A DNA stretch of 64,000 nucleotides, from the NCBI GenBank assembly GCA_001403755.1, contig CYUH01000014.1, positions 310,001-374,000 of the forward strand, given 5' to 3'. Numbering within the stretch: the stretch's first letter is position 1; each line of letters opens with the position of its first letter. Shown piece after piece: positions 7,694 to 17,224 of this stretch. This DNA comes from Chryseobacterium senegalense (GTDB taxonomy: Bacteria > Bacteroidota > Bacteroidia > Flavobacteriales > Weeksellaceae). The notes under the pieces are model-generated. The model had not been told where the DNA came from. It searched no databases and saw only the letters and a program-made list of their open reading frames with translations. A program made the translations under genes and the position numbers.

Positions 7694-7721
7694 TTTGTTC
7701 TGAACTGAATTAATATATTTG
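7694..7721 (+). promoter_or_regulatory. Promoter of the RND efflux operon
   Basis: TTTG (7694-7697), 16-nt spacer, TATATTTG (7714-7721), 7 nt before the ATG at 7729. The leader is very short or absent. Confidence 0.55.
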
Positions 7722-7728
7722 CAACATA

Positions 7729-8184
7729 ATGAATTCAACCCTAGAAATAGACCAAGAGTTATTTTGTGAAATGATGAAGTTTTATGGGGAAACCCTAAAC
7801 CTTCCGCCACTTTCTGCAAAGATTTATACTTACCTAGTTTTCGATTTCGAAAGAAAAGGTATTTGTTTTGAGGAATTTGTTGAAGTTTTCTCTGCTAGTA
7901 AAAGTTCGGTTTCTTCTAACCTTAATTTGCTTCTGAATGCGGATTTAATCCTGGATTTTAATAAATTTAATGAAAGGAAACGGTTCTTTACCATTAATGA
8001 AAATTATATTCAAATTCGGTTTACCGCAATTATCAGCCGATTGAAAAAAGAGGTGGCAATATTGGACAAACTCAATGCTTATCGAAATTGCTCAGAAGAG
8101 CATCATATCCAACGATTTGAAAACTATAAATCGCTTTTAAATAAAAATATTCAAAACATCGAAGAAACTTTACCTAAAATTTAA
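7729..8184 (+). CDS. GbsR/MarR-type regulator of the RND operon
   Basis: A 151-residue winged-helix protein. The recognition region is FVEVFSASKSSVSSNLNLLL (about 45-64), followed by a wing with NKFNERKRFFTINENY, as in GbsR/MarR-type regulators. It ends 2 nt before the efflux adaptor gene starts, so it heads the operon and probably represses it, relieved by a pump substrate. That logic is inference from position, as for many MarR-controlled pumps. No obvious palindromic operator stands out in the 40 nt upstream. Confidence 0.8.
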   Translation: MNSTLEIDQELFCEMMKFYGETLNLPPLSAKIYTYLVFDFERKGICFEEFVEVFSASKSSVSSNLNLLLNADLILDFNKFNERKRFFTINENYIQIRFTAIISRLKKEVAILDKLNAYRNCSEEHHIQRFENYKSLLNKNIQNIEETLPKI

Positions 8185-8186
8185 AT

Positions 8187-9416
8187 ATGAAAAATAAGAT
8201 TGTCATTTTTTCTTTCTCTATATTATCGGTTTTTTCTTGTAAAAAGCAAGAAGAAAAAAAACCAGAGGGACCAAAAGAAGTTCCTGTGGTAGAGGTTCAG
8301 GAGAAAAATGTTACGGGTTATCTGTCTTTCCCTACTTCCATTCAAGGACGCGTGAATAACGATGTACGGGCGAAAATTCAGGGATATATTACTCAGGTTT
8401 TGGTAGATGAGGGACAATATGTTGCTAAAGGACAGCCACTTTTCCGTTTGGAAACGAATATGTTGAACGAATCAGCAGATGCCGCAAGAGCGGGAATTGG
8501 AGCTGCACAATCCGGAGTAAGCGCCGCAAAAGCCAATGTGAATGCTGCAAAAGCCAATGTGAATGCAGCGCAGGTGGAAGTAAATAAGCTGATTCCTTTG
8601 GTACAGAAAAATATCATCAGCAATGTTCAGTTGGAAACCGCCAAAGCGAATTTGGCTAAAGCACAAGCCCAACTTTCACAAGCAATTGCAGCTCAGCAAC
8701 AAGCGACAGCCAATGTTTCGCAAGCTTCTGCAAATTATAAAGGAGTCCAGGAAAATATTAATTATTCCATTATTCGTGCTCCTATTTCCGGAGTTGTCGG
8801 AAGATTACCGCTAAAGGTTGGAAGTTTGGTAGGGCCAACAGATCAAGTTCCTTTAACAACAGTTTCCGATACCAGCGAGGTCTTTGCTTATTTTTCGATG
8901 AACGAAAAAGAATATCTCGACTTTCTGGAAGATTCCGTAGGAGCAACTGTTCCTGAAAAGCTAAGAAATATGCCGATGGTAGAACTAGAATTGGCTAACG
9001 GCAGCAAATATCCGGAAAAAGGAAAAATACAAGCGGTTACGGGACAGATTGATTCTCAAACCGGAACCATTCAGTTTAGGGTTTCTTTCCCGAATGCCAC
9101 AAAATTATTGAGCAACGGAAATAGCGGAACCATCAAACTTCCTAAGCACTATGATCAAGCGTTGGTTGTTCCGGAAAGTTCAACTTTCGAGCAGCAAGGC
9201 TTAGTTTATGTGTACAAAGTGGAAAAAGACACCGCCCAGAATGTATTAATTGGAGTGACGGATCGTGTCAACAATTTGGTGGTGGTAAAAAGCGGTCTTA
9301 CCAAAGGAGAAAAAATAGTAGCGCAAGGTGTATCTACGCTGAAACCGGGAACCGCTGTGAAATCCAAACCGGTGAATTTCGATGAAATTGTAAACGTGAT
9401 AAAACCAATATTCTAA
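8187..9416 (+). CDS. RND efflux periplasmic adaptor lipoprotein (AcrA/MexA family)
   Basis: Membrane-fusion protein that links the inner-membrane pump to the outer-membrane channel. Lipoprotein signal with lipobox ending SVFSC (Cys18). It has a barrel-sandwich half-motif (about 55-85), a long Ala/Gln-rich alpha-hairpin (about 90-185), then lipoyl and beta-barrel domains (IRAPISGVVGRLPLKVGSLV) and a membrane-proximal domain. The hairpin contains two near-identical 21-bp tandem repeats (8526-8567) that add one extra coiled-coil heptad (AAKANVN twice). The stop codon overlaps the pump gene's ATG by 1 nt (TAATG), indicating translational coupling. Confidence 0.94.
   Translation: MKNKIVIFSFSILSVFSCKKQEEKKPEGPKEVPVVEVQEKNVTGYLSFPTSIQGRVNNDVRAKIQGYITQVLVDEGQYVAKGQPLFRLETNMLNESADAARAGIGAAQSGVSAAKANVNAAKANVNAAQVEVNKLIPLVQKNIISNVQLETAKANLAKAQAQLSQAIAAQQQATANVSQASANYKGVQENINYSIIRAPISGVVGRLPLKVGSLVGPTDQVPLTTVSDTSEVFAYFSMNEKEYLDFLEDSVGATVPEKLRNMPMVELELANGSKYPEKGKIQAVTGQIDSQTGTIQFRVSFPNATKLLSNGNSGTIKLPKHYDQALVVPESSTFEQQGLVYVYKVEKDTAQNVLIGVTDRVNNLVVVKSGLTKGEKIVAQGVSTLKPGTAVKSKPVNFDEIVNVIKPIF
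8526..8567 (+). repeat. Tandem 21-bp repeat inside the adaptor gene
   Basis: Two copies, 8526-8546 and 8547-8567, differ at one base. Each encodes one AAKANVN heptad of the alpha-hairpin, so the repeat keeps frame and adds one coiled-coil turn pair. Confidence 0.9.
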
Positions 9417-12400
9417 TGGTAAAAAAGTTTATTAACAGACCGGTTTTATCCAGTGTTATATCTATTCTGATTGTAATTTTAGGGGTTTTGGGGCTCAATC
9501 AATTGCCTGTAACCCAATATCCGGATATCGCGCCGCCTACCGTAAGTATTTCCGCAAATTACACGGGAGCCAGTGCGCAAACGGTAATGAATAGTGTGGT
9601 AATTCCTATCGAGGAACAGGTCAATGGTGTTGAAGGAATGGATTATATTTCGTCCTCTGCCGGAAATGACGGATCGGCAAGAATTCAGGTTTTTTTCAAA
9701 CAGGGAGTAAATCCCGATATCGCAGCAGTAAACGTACAGAATAAAGTACAGCGAGCTACACCGCTCTTGCCATCGGATGTTACGCGATCCGGAGTTATCG
9801 TACAGAAACAACAAACCAGCGCACTGATGTTTCTTTCTTTTTATACTGCAAATAAAGATTTGGATGAAGTTTGGCTTCAAAATTATCTTAATATTAATGT
9901 AATTCCTGAGATTAAAAGGATCAATGGAGTAGGTGATGCGCAAGCTTTTGGAGGGAAAACATTCTCCATGAGAATTTGGCTAGATCCATCAAAAATGGCA
10001 GCTTATGGATTGGAACCGAGCGAAGTAACCGCGGCAATCAACGAACAGTCACGTGAGGCTGCTGCAGGACAGCTGGGGCAAAATAGTGGAAGCTCTTTTG
10101 AATATGTTATTACCTACAAAGGAAAATTTAATCAAGAAAAAGATTACGGCGATATTATTTTGAAGTCCCTCGGAAACGGACAGTTTTTGAAATTGAAAGA
10201 TGTAGCAGAAATCAAACTTGATGCGCAATCCTACACTTCCAAAGGAGAAAACAATGGCAGAAGCTCCGTAAGTATGGGGATTTTCCAAACGCCGGGTTCC
10301 AACGCACAAGATATTATTAGAGATATTAAGTCGTTCCTCGAAAAGAATGAAAAAACCTTACCTAAAGATGTAGGCTATACCATCAATTTCGATACAAACG
10401 ATTTTCTTGAAGCCTCCATTGAAAAAGTAATTCACACGCTTTTGGAAGCTTTCGTACTTGTATTTATCGTGGTTTATATTTTCTTGCAGGATTTCCGTTC
10501 AACTTTAATTCCAGCCATAGCAGTTCCGGTTTCTATTGTTGGTACATTTTTCTTCTTGAATTTATTTGGCTATTCATTAAATTTATTAACCCTTTTCGCA
10601 TTGGTGTTGGCGATCGGAATTGTGGTGGATGATGCAATCGTTGTCGTAGAAGCTGTTCACGCTAAAATGGAAAATGGTATTGCCGATGCTAAAAAAGCAA
10701 CCATCAGCGCCATGGATGATATTACGGGAGCGATTATTTCCATTACTTTGGTGATGTCGGCGGTATTTATTCCGGTTACGTTTATTACGGGACCTACAGG
10801 AGTCTTTTATCAGCAATTTGGAGTGACCTTGATTGTCGCAATCTTAATTTCTGCAGTGAATGCATTGACGCTGAGTCCGGTTTTATGTTCTTTATTTTTA
10901 AAGCCAAATCATGCCCATCATCAAGAATATGATTCGATGAATTTCAAAGATAAATTTTTCTATAAATTCAATCTGGCATTTAAATCAGCAACTGACCGAT
11001 ACGGAAGACTTTTTGTTTTTTTTTTAAGGCATAAATGGATCACTTTAGTGATTTTTGCGATTGGAGGATTGTTCTTCTGGTGGTCAAATTCTAAAATGCC
11101 TTCTGGCTTTGTACCGAAAGAAGACCGTGGAATTATCTTTACCGACGTCGCACTTCCTCCGGGAGCTTCTATGGAAAGAACTTATAATGTACTAAAGGAT
11201 TTACAAAGTGAAGCCCGAAAAATTCCCGGAGTTGCGAACGTAACTTTCACCGCAAGCCGTGGTTTTATGTCGGGATCGGGTTCTAATGCTGGTCAAGCCT
11301 TCGTAAGACTTAAACCATTTGACGAAAGAGCAAAAGATTCTGACCAATCCGTAGAATCCATTACCAAAAAATTATTTGGTCTCGGTAGCCGTTATGCCGA
11401 TGCGAAAATTGTGTTTTTCTCACCTCCTAGTATTCCAGGATTTGGTACCAGTGATGGTTTTTCTGCGGTGATGCTTGATAAATCAGGAGGAGATTTGGGA
11501 CAACTTGATGCAGTTGCAAAAGATTATTTGGGAGCTTTGATGCAAAGACCCGAGATCCAGTTTGCACAAACCTCTTTTAATACCAATTATCCACAATATG
11601 AAATGGTGATTGATGTTCCAAGAGCTAAAGAAACCGGCGTTTCTGTGTCGGATATCCTAAGTACGATGCAAGGATACATCGGAGGGGTGTACGCAGCAGA
11701 TTTTACCAAATATGGGAAACAATTCCGAGTGATGGTGCAAGCTTTTCCTGATGCCAGAAATGAAATTTCCGATTTAAGCAATATTTACGTGAAAACCGCT
11801 TCCGGACAGATGACTCCAGTCTCGCAATTCGTAACTATGGAGCGGACTTTCGGGCCGAAATCTGTGGAAAGATATAACCTTTTTACTTCTATTTCCATTT
11901 CGGGATCAAACAATCCTGGATATTCGACAGGAGATGCAATTAGGGCGGTTCAAGAAGTTGCAGCTGAGAAATTGCCATCCGATTATGTGGTAGAATTTAC
12001 CGGACTTTCCAAAGAGGAAGTAAGTTCAGGTTCTCAAACAGCAGTTATTTTTATATTGAGTTTTGTATTTGTATATTTTATTCTTGCTGCGCAGTACGAA
12101 AGTTTTCTTCTACCGTTGGCCGTGATTATTTCGCTTCCGTTGGGGGTAATTGGTGCCTATTTCGGTCAGAGTATCGCAGGACTCGAAAATAATATCTATT
12201 TCCAGATCGCACTCATAATGTTGGTGGGGCTTTTAGCAAAAAATGCAATTCTCATCGTTGAATTTGCCGTGCAACGAAGAAATCATGGCGAAACCTTAGC
12301 AATGTCCGCTATTAACGCTGCAAAAGCAAGGTTAAGACCTATTTTGATGACCTCTTTTGCCTTTATTTTCGGGATGCTACCGTTGGTTTTCGCTTCCGGA

Positions 12401-12565
12401 ATTGGCTCCTCCGGAAACCGTTCCATTGGAACCGGAGCTGCTGCTGGATTACTCATCGGAACATTTTTCGGTTTGGTGGCAATTCCTGTTTTGTATGTGA
12501 TTTTCCAATGGTTACAGGAAAAAATTAAACCTCTAAAGAAAAAAGAATTCAACCTTGCGGAATAA
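9416..12565 (+). CDS. RND multidrug efflux pump, inner-membrane subunit (AcrB/HAE1 family)
   Basis: Proton-driven exporter of 1049 residues, the normal length for hydrophobe/amphiphile efflux RND pumps. It has TM1 at the N-terminus (VLSSVISILIVILGVLGL), a first periplasmic loop, the TM4 proton-relay pair Asp405-Asp406 in GIVVDDAIVVVEAV, the central GPTGVFYQQFG region, a second large loop, and C-terminal TM10-12 containing LLAKNAILIVEFA, which carries the relay lysine. The Asp pair argues for drug/amphiphile rather than metal efflux. It is the third gene of a four-gene operon with its own adaptor and outer-membrane factor. Substrates cannot be told from sequence. Confidence 0.96.
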   Translation: MVKKFINRPVLSSVISILIVILGVLGLNQLPVTQYPDIAPPTVSISANYTGASAQTVMNSVVIPIEEQVNGVEGMDYISSSAGNDGSARIQVFFKQGVNPDIAAVNVQNKVQRATPLLPSDVTRSGVIVQKQQTSALMFLSFYTANKDLDEVWLQNYLNINVIPEIKRINGVGDAQAFGGKTFSMRIWLDPSKMAAYGLEPSEVTAAINEQSREAAAGQLGQNSGSSFEYVITYKGKFNQEKDYGDIILKSLGNGQFLKLKDVAEIKLDAQSYTSKGENNGRSSVSMGIFQTPGSNAQDIIRDIKSFLEKNEKTLPKDVGYTINFDTNDFLEASIEKVIHTLLEAFVLVFIVVYIFLQDFRSTLIPAIAVPVSIVGTFFFLNLFGYSLNLLTLFALVLAIGIVVDDAIVVVEAVHAKMENGIADAKKATISAMDDITGAIISITLVMSAVFIPVTFITGPTGVFYQQFGVTLIVAILISAVNALTLSPVLCSLFLKPNHAHHQEYDSMNFKDKFFYKFNLAFKSATDRYGRLFVFFLRHKWITLVIFAIGGLFFWWSNSKMPSGFVPKEDRGIIFTDVALPPGASMERTYNVLKDLQSEARKIPGVANVTFTASRGFMSGSGSNAGQAFVRLKPFDERAKDSDQSVESITKKLFGLGSRYADAKIVFFSPPSIPGFGTSDGFSAVMLDKSGGDLGQLDAVAKDYLGALMQRPEIQFAQTSFNTNYPQYEMVIDVPRAKETGVSVSDILSTMQGYIGGVYAADFTKYGKQFRVMVQAFPDARNEISDLSNIYVKTASGQMTPVSQFVTMERTFGPKSVERYNLFTSISISGSNNPGYSTGDAIRAVQEVAAEKLPSDYVVEFTGLSKEEVSSGSQTAVIFILSFVFVYFILAAQYESFLLPLAVIISLPLGVIGAYFGQSIAGLENNIYFQIALIMLVGLLAKNAILIVEFAVQRRNHGETLAMSAINAAKARLRPILMTSFAFIFGMLPLVFASGIGSSGNRSIGTGAAAGLLIGTFFGLVAIPVLYVIFQWLQEKIKPLKKKEFNLAE

Positions 12566-12575
12566 TATATTTACA

Positions 12576-13982
12576 ATGAAACAACAGCTAAACATAAAAA
12601 TCATTTTCCTTTTGTTGACCGTTCTTGCGGTTTCGTCTTGTGCGACCCGCGAAAAATACGAAAGACCGAAAGATATCAACGAAAACCTTTTCCGAACGGA
12701 TGCGCTTCCAAAAGATTCTGCTTCCGTTGCAAGTATTTCTTGGAAATCAATTTTCACCGATCCTGTTCTTCAACAACATATTGATAAAGGTTTGCAAAAT
12801 AATTTGGATATCCGAATTGCACTTCAAAATATAGTGTCCGCAGAAGCTTACCTTAAACAAAGCAAAGCAGCTTATCTACCAACGCTTTCTGTGGGACCTT
12901 CTTATACTTTTCAAACCCAATCTTTAAATACTCAGCTTGGCAAACTTTCGGGTGAACGGCAGTATAATAATTTGTTTGATGTAAGTGGAGATCTTTCTTG
13001 GGAAGCTGATCTTTGGGGCAAAATGAAAGCGCAGGAAAAAGCGCAGTTGGCTCAATATTTAGGAACTGTGGCAGCACATAAAGCCGTGAAAAGCGATTTG
13101 GTGGCCGCCATTGCAACCGCTTATTATCAACTTTTAACTTTAGATGAACAGAAAAGGATCATCAACGAAACCATTGCTTTAAGAAACAAAAATCTGGAAA
13201 CCACTAAGGCGCTGAAAGAAGCCGGAACTTTATCTGAAGTTGCCGTGCAACAGAGTGAAGCGCTTGTTTTTAACGCGCAATCTTTGCTGATTGATACCGA
13301 TACTCAAATTGCATTACTGGAAAATGCAATGAGTCTGCTGATGGGTGTTCCCTCTCAAAAAATTGAAAGATCAACTTTAGGACAACAAGAAATGCCGGCG
13401 GAATACAAACTGGGATTTTCAGCAAATTTGTTATCGAACAGAGCGGATGTGATGGTATCGGAATATGATTTAATTTCCGCTTTTGAATTATCGAACGCTG
13501 CTAAAGCACAATTTTATCCAACATTAAGAATTACCGGAAGCGGTGGCATACAAAGTTTGGATATCGATCATCTTTTTAATGCCAATTCTCTTTTTGCTAA
13601 TGTTGTAGGCGGTCTGGTGCAACCTATTTTGAATCAAAGACAAATTCGCACCAATTACGAAGTAAGTTTAGCCAACAAAGAAAAAGCATATCTTAATTTC
13701 CGCAAAACCCTCCTCAATGCAGGTAAAGAAGTTTCGGATGCTTTGAAAGTTTACGAATCCCAGGACAGTTTTATCGATTTGAAAAGAAAAGAACTTACCG
13801 CTTACCAAAAATCAGTAGAATATTCTCAGGAATTAGTGAACTATGGAATGGCGAACTATTTGGAAGTGATCAACGCATCTGTAAATTCGTTGAACGCCGA
13901 ACTCAATATTTCAAATGCAGAATACGCCAAAATGAAAGCCGGAGTTGAATTGTATCAAGCGCTCGGTGGAGGCTGGAAGTAA
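12576..13982 (+). CDS. RND efflux outer-membrane factor lipoprotein (OprM/NodT family)
   Basis: Trimeric outer-membrane channel that completes the tripartite pump. I start it at 12576 (MKQQLNIKII), 10 nt after the pump stop. This gives 468 residues with a clean lipoprotein signal and Cys22 in AVSSC. The open frame could begin at 12555, overlapping the pump, but that start would spoil the signal peptide. Two outer-membrane efflux repeats follow. The first shows DLSWEADLWGKMKAQEKAQ, the second has the GGLVQPILNQRQIRTNYE segment. It is followed by a bidirectional terminator. Confidence 0.93.
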   Translation: MKQQLNIKIIFLLLTVLAVSSCATREKYERPKDINENLFRTDALPKDSASVASISWKSIFTDPVLQQHIDKGLQNNLDIRIALQNIVSAEAYLKQSKAAYLPTLSVGPSYTFQTQSLNTQLGKLSGERQYNNLFDVSGDLSWEADLWGKMKAQEKAQLAQYLGTVAAHKAVKSDLVAAIATAYYQLLTLDEQKRIINETIALRNKNLETTKALKEAGTLSEVAVQQSEALVFNAQSLLIDTDTQIALLENAMSLLMGVPSQKIERSTLGQQEMPAEYKLGFSANLLSNRADVMVSEYDLISAFELSNAAKAQFYPTLRITGSGGIQSLDIDHLFNANSLFANVVGGLVQPILNQRQIRTNYEVSLANKEKAYLNFRKTLLNAGKEVSDALKVYESQDSFIDLKRKELTAYQKSVEYSQELVNYGMANYLEVINASVNSLNAELNISNAEYAKMKAGVELYQALGGGWK

Positions 13983-14004
13983 CTTATTGTTGATCAATAA
14001 AATC

Positions 14005-14044
14005 AAAAATGTAGCAAAGGAAAATTTCCAAATGCTACATTTTT
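14005..14044. terminator. Bidirectional terminator overlapping the SPOUT gene's 3' end
   Basis: 12-bp perfect stem (14005-14016 with 14033-14044). The 16-nt loop itself contains a GGAAAATTTCC palindrome. The minus-strand gene's stop codon (14035-14037) lies inside the stem. Confidence 0.75.
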
Positions 14045-14574
14045 AGGTTTTTAAAGAATTCCCACATCACAATTCCGCCACAAACCGAAACATTCAGGGA
14101 GTGTTTGGTTCCCAGTTGTGGAATTTCCAAGAATGTATCATAGATCGGCAGCGCTTCATCGGTCAAACCATCTACTTCATTTCCGAGAACTACAGCGTAT
14201 TTCTGATCTTTTTCAATCTTGTAATCGGTAATGTTTTCCGAATTCGACGTCTGCTCAATACCGACGATCTGATAGTTTTCTTGTTTAAGATTCTCGAGTG
14301 CGGCCGAAATACTTTTCACAAAAATCCAGTCAACACTTTCGGTTGCTCCTAATGCTGCTTTGTGAATTTCCCGATGGGGTGGTTGCGGCGTGATTCCACA
14401 GAGTACAATTCTTTCGATGATAAATGCATCCGCCGTTCGGAAAACAGCGCCAACATTATGCATGCTTCTCACATTATCCAAAACTACCACCAACGGAATT
14501 TTTTCAGTTTGTTTGAAGGTTTCTACATCGATGCGGCCTAATTCTTCTAGTTTCAGTTTCTTGGTGGATGACAT
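14035..14574 (-). CDS. SPOUT (TrmH-family) RNA methyltransferase
   Basis: SAM-dependent 2'-O-ribose methyltransferase of 179 residues. All three SPOUT motifs are visible: motif 1 NVRSMHNVGAVFRTAD (about 34-49, with the catalytic Arg), motif 2 VVLGNEVDGL, and motif 3 SLNVSVCGGIVMWEF near the C-terminus. It lacks the N-terminal L30e-like substrate-binding extension of RlmB, so it is closer to TrmH-like or uncharacterised members. tRNA versus rRNA target is unknown. It is divergent from mutS across a 69-nt gap. Confidence 0.88.
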   Translation of the reverse strand: MSSTKKLKLEELGRIDVETFKQTEKIPLVVVLDNVRSMHNVGAVFRTADAFIIERIVLCGITPQPPHREIHKAALGATESVDWIFVKSISAALENLKQENYQIVGIEQTSNSENITDYKIEKDQKYAVVLGNEVDGLTDEALPIYDTFLEIPQLGTKHSLNVSVCGGIVMWEFFKNLKM

Positions 14575-14579
14575 TTTCG

Positions 14580-14596
14580 TATTTTTGGCAAAATTA
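14580..14596. promoter_or_regulatory. Divergent -7 elements between the SPOUT gene and mutS
   Basis: Plus-strand TATTTTTG (14580-14587) points to mutS. Minus-strand TAATTTTG (14596-14589) points to the SPOUT gene. The two abut, so the promoters would interfere. Confidence 0.4.
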
Positions 14597-14643
14597 ACTA
14601 AAAATATGGCTCAAAGCACGATGCGTAAAGCCTAAAGCAACTT

Positions 14644-17223
14644 ATGGCAAAAAAAGAAACTCCTTTAATGACGCAGTACAACACGATCAAGGCGAAATAT
14701 CCCGATGCTCTTTTGTTGTTTCGTGTAGGGGATTTCTACGAAACTTTTGGTACCGACGCCATCAAAACTTCTCAAATTTTAGGAATTGTTCTCACGAAAA
14801 GAGCCAACGGCGAAGGTCATATCGAACTTGCCGGTTTTCCGCATCTTTCCGTGGATTCCTATTTACCAAAACTGGTGAGAGCCGGACTTCGTGTTGCGAT
14901 TTGTGACCAACTGGAAGATCCAAAATCTGTGAAAGGTATCGTAAAACGGGGTGTTACAGAACTCGTTACTCCCGGCGTTACTTTTAATGAGCAGGTTTTA
15001 AGCTCGAAAAAGAACAACTTCTTGCTTTCCATTCATAAAGAAAAGGAGATATACGGGCTTGCTTTGGTCGATGTTTCCACTGGGGAATTTCTGGTTTCTG
15101 AAGGGAACTTGGAGAAACTTTTACATATCGTTCATACTTTCGATCCTAGCGAAATCATTTACCAAAGATCTGCAGAGCTCCCCTCGCAACTCAAAAACAA
15201 AAACTCATTTAAGTTGGAGGATTGGGCTTTTCAGTACAATTATGCGTATGAAAAACTGACCAATCATTTCAAAACCAATTCTTTGAAAGGATTTGGAATT
15301 GAGGGTTTAAAACTCGGAATTATCGCTGCGGGTTCCATTTTCGCGTATTTGGTTGAGGATACGCATCATGCTCTTTTGCAGCATATTACGAAAATCCAGT
15401 TGATTCCTCAGGATGACTACCTGATGATGGATCATTTTACATTAAGAAATCTAGAAATTGTTCATCCAAGCCATCCGCAGGGTAAATCTTTGCTCAATAT
15501 TATCGATAAAACAGCAACGCCGATGGGCGGAAGATTGCTCAGAAGAAGATTGATTCTGCCATTAAAATCTGTTGCTGAAAATAACCGAAGATTGAATTTA
15601 ATTGAGTTTTTCAATAAAGAAGATCATTTGAAATATGAAATTCAGCAACTGCTGAAATCCATTTCCGATTTGGACCGTTTGATAGGGAAACTGGCTTCGG
15701 AAAAAATTTCACCGAAAGAATTAGGTTATCTGCGCCAAAGTTTGATGAATATCCAGCAGATCAAAGCTTTGCTTCATCCTTTTGATGAGGTTTTGGCTTG
15801 GCTACAACCATTGAATAATTTGGAAGAAATCATCAGTTATTTGGTGAATTATTTGAATGAAGAACTTCCCGTAAATATTGCAAAAGGAAATGTGATAAAA
15901 ATTGGAATTTCCGAAGAACTCGATCGCCTGCGTGGATTGCAAAGCAAAGGAAAAAATTTCCTCGACGAAATGTGCGAACGCGAGATCGAAAGAACGGGAA
16001 TTTCAAGTTTAAAAATAAGTTTCAACGGTGTTTTCGGATATTTTATTGAAGTTAGAAATACACATAAAGACAAAGTTCCTGCAGACTGGATTCGGAAGCA
16101 AACCTTAGTAAATGCCGAGCGATATATTACAGAAGAACTGAAAGAATACGAAGAACAAATCCTTGGTGCTGAAGAAAAAATTTCGAAAATTGAGCACGAA
16201 CTTTACCGCAAAGTCTGCGAAAATGTGATGATTTATATCGATGCGATTCAGGAAAATTCAAAAATTATCGCGGAACTCGACTGCGGAGTTGGTTTATCAG
16301 AACTTGCTGTTTCAGAAAGTTATACCAGACCGATTCTGAACGATTCTTTTGAAATCAGTTTAAAGGAAGCGCGCCACCCAATTATTGAAAACGCACTTCC
16401 GCTCGGCGAAAAGTACATTCCGAATGATCTTTTTCTGGATAAAGATTCACAGCAGATCATTATGGTCACAGGACCGAACATGGCAGGTAAGTCAGCGATT
16501 CTGCGGCAGACCGCAATTATCTGTCTGATGGCTCAGGTCGGAAGTTTTGTTCCGGCAAAATACGCGAAAATAGGGGTTTTGGATAAGATTTTCACTCGTG
16601 TTGGTGCAACGGATAATATTTCTGCCGGCGAATCTACTTTTATGGTAGAAATGAATGAAGCGGCGAATATTTTGAATAATATTTCCGATAGAAGTTTGAT
16701 TTTGTTGGATGAAATCGGCCGCGGAACGTCAACGTACGACGGAGTTTCGATTGCTTGGGCGATTGCGGAATATCTTCATCAACACCCAACTCAGGCTAAA
16801 ACCCTGTTCGCAACACATTATCACGAACTGAACGAAATGACGGTGAATTTCGAAAGAATTAAAAACTTCCATGTTTCGATTCAGGAGAATAAGGGAAATA
16901 TCATTTTCATGAGAAAATTGCTTCCGGGCGGAAGTGAACACAGTTTCGGGATTCATGTGGCGAAACTTGCAGGAATGCCTTCAAAAGTCGTAAACCGCGC
17001 GAATGAAGTATTGAAAACACTTGAGAAAAGCCGTTCACAAAGCGGCTCTAAAGATTCTGCCAAAGCGATAACTGATGAAAATATGCAGCTGTCTTTCTTT
17101 CAGTTGGATGATCCGGTTCTGGAAAATATTCGGGAAGAACTCACAAAAATCGACATCAATACTTTGACGCCGATAGAAGCTTTAATGAAGCTAAATTCGA
17201 TTAAGAAAATGATTGGGAAGTGA
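14644..17223 (+). CDS. mutS: DNA mismatch repair protein MutS
   Basis: Recognises mismatches and short loops and recruits MutL. It is 859 residues, normal MutS1 length. The N-terminal mismatch-binding Phe-x-Glu is in GDFYETFG (about 29-36). The connector, lever and clamp domains follow. The ATPase domain has Walker A GPNMAGKS (610-617), Walker B LILLDEIGRGTSTYDG and the FATHYHEL motif. The C-terminal tail is complete. Its stop codon lies 1 nt from the stop of the convergent gene, so no intrinsic terminator can separate them. Confidence 0.98.
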   Translation: MAKKETPLMTQYNTIKAKYPDALLLFRVGDFYETFGTDAIKTSQILGIVLTKRANGEGHIELAGFPHLSVDSYLPKLVRAGLRVAICDQLEDPKSVKGIVKRGVTELVTPGVTFNEQVLSSKKNNFLLSIHKEKEIYGLALVDVSTGEFLVSEGNLEKLLHIVHTFDPSEIIYQRSAELPSQLKNKNSFKLEDWAFQYNYAYEKLTNHFKTNSLKGFGIEGLKLGIIAAGSIFAYLVEDTHHALLQHITKIQLIPQDDYLMMDHFTLRNLEIVHPSHPQGKSLLNIIDKTATPMGGRLLRRRLILPLKSVAENNRRLNLIEFFNKEDHLKYEIQQLLKSISDLDRLIGKLASEKISPKELGYLRQSLMNIQQIKALLHPFDEVLAWLQPLNNLEEIISYLVNYLNEELPVNIAKGNVIKIGISEELDRLRGLQSKGKNFLDEMCEREIERTGISSLKISFNGVFGYFIEVRNTHKDKVPADWIRKQTLVNAERYITEELKEYEEQILGAEEKISKIEHELYRKVCENVMIYIDAIQENSKIIAELDCGVGLSELAVSESYTRPILNDSFEISLKEARHPIIENALPLGEKYIPNDLFLDKDSQQIIMVTGPNMAGKSAILRQTAIICLMAQVGSFVPAKYAKIGVLDKIFTRVGATDNISAGESTFMVEMNEAANILNNISDRSLILLDEIGRGTSTYDGVSIAWAIAEYLHQHPTQAKTLFATHYHELNEMTVNFERIKNFHVSIQENKGNIIFMRKLLPGGSEHSFGIHVAKLAGMPSKVVNRANEVLKTLEKSRSQSGSKDSAKAITDENMQLSFFQLDDPVLENIREELTKIDINTLTPIEALMKLNSIKKMIGK

Positions 17224-17224
17224 T

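Noticed and set aside
8526..8567. Tandem repeats as a CRISPR or VNTR locus
   Set aside because: There are only two in-frame copies inside a coding region, without spacers.
9479..9943. Minus-strand open frame of 154 codons
   Set aside because: It is antisense to the RND pump gene, with composition of a complementary-frame shadow.
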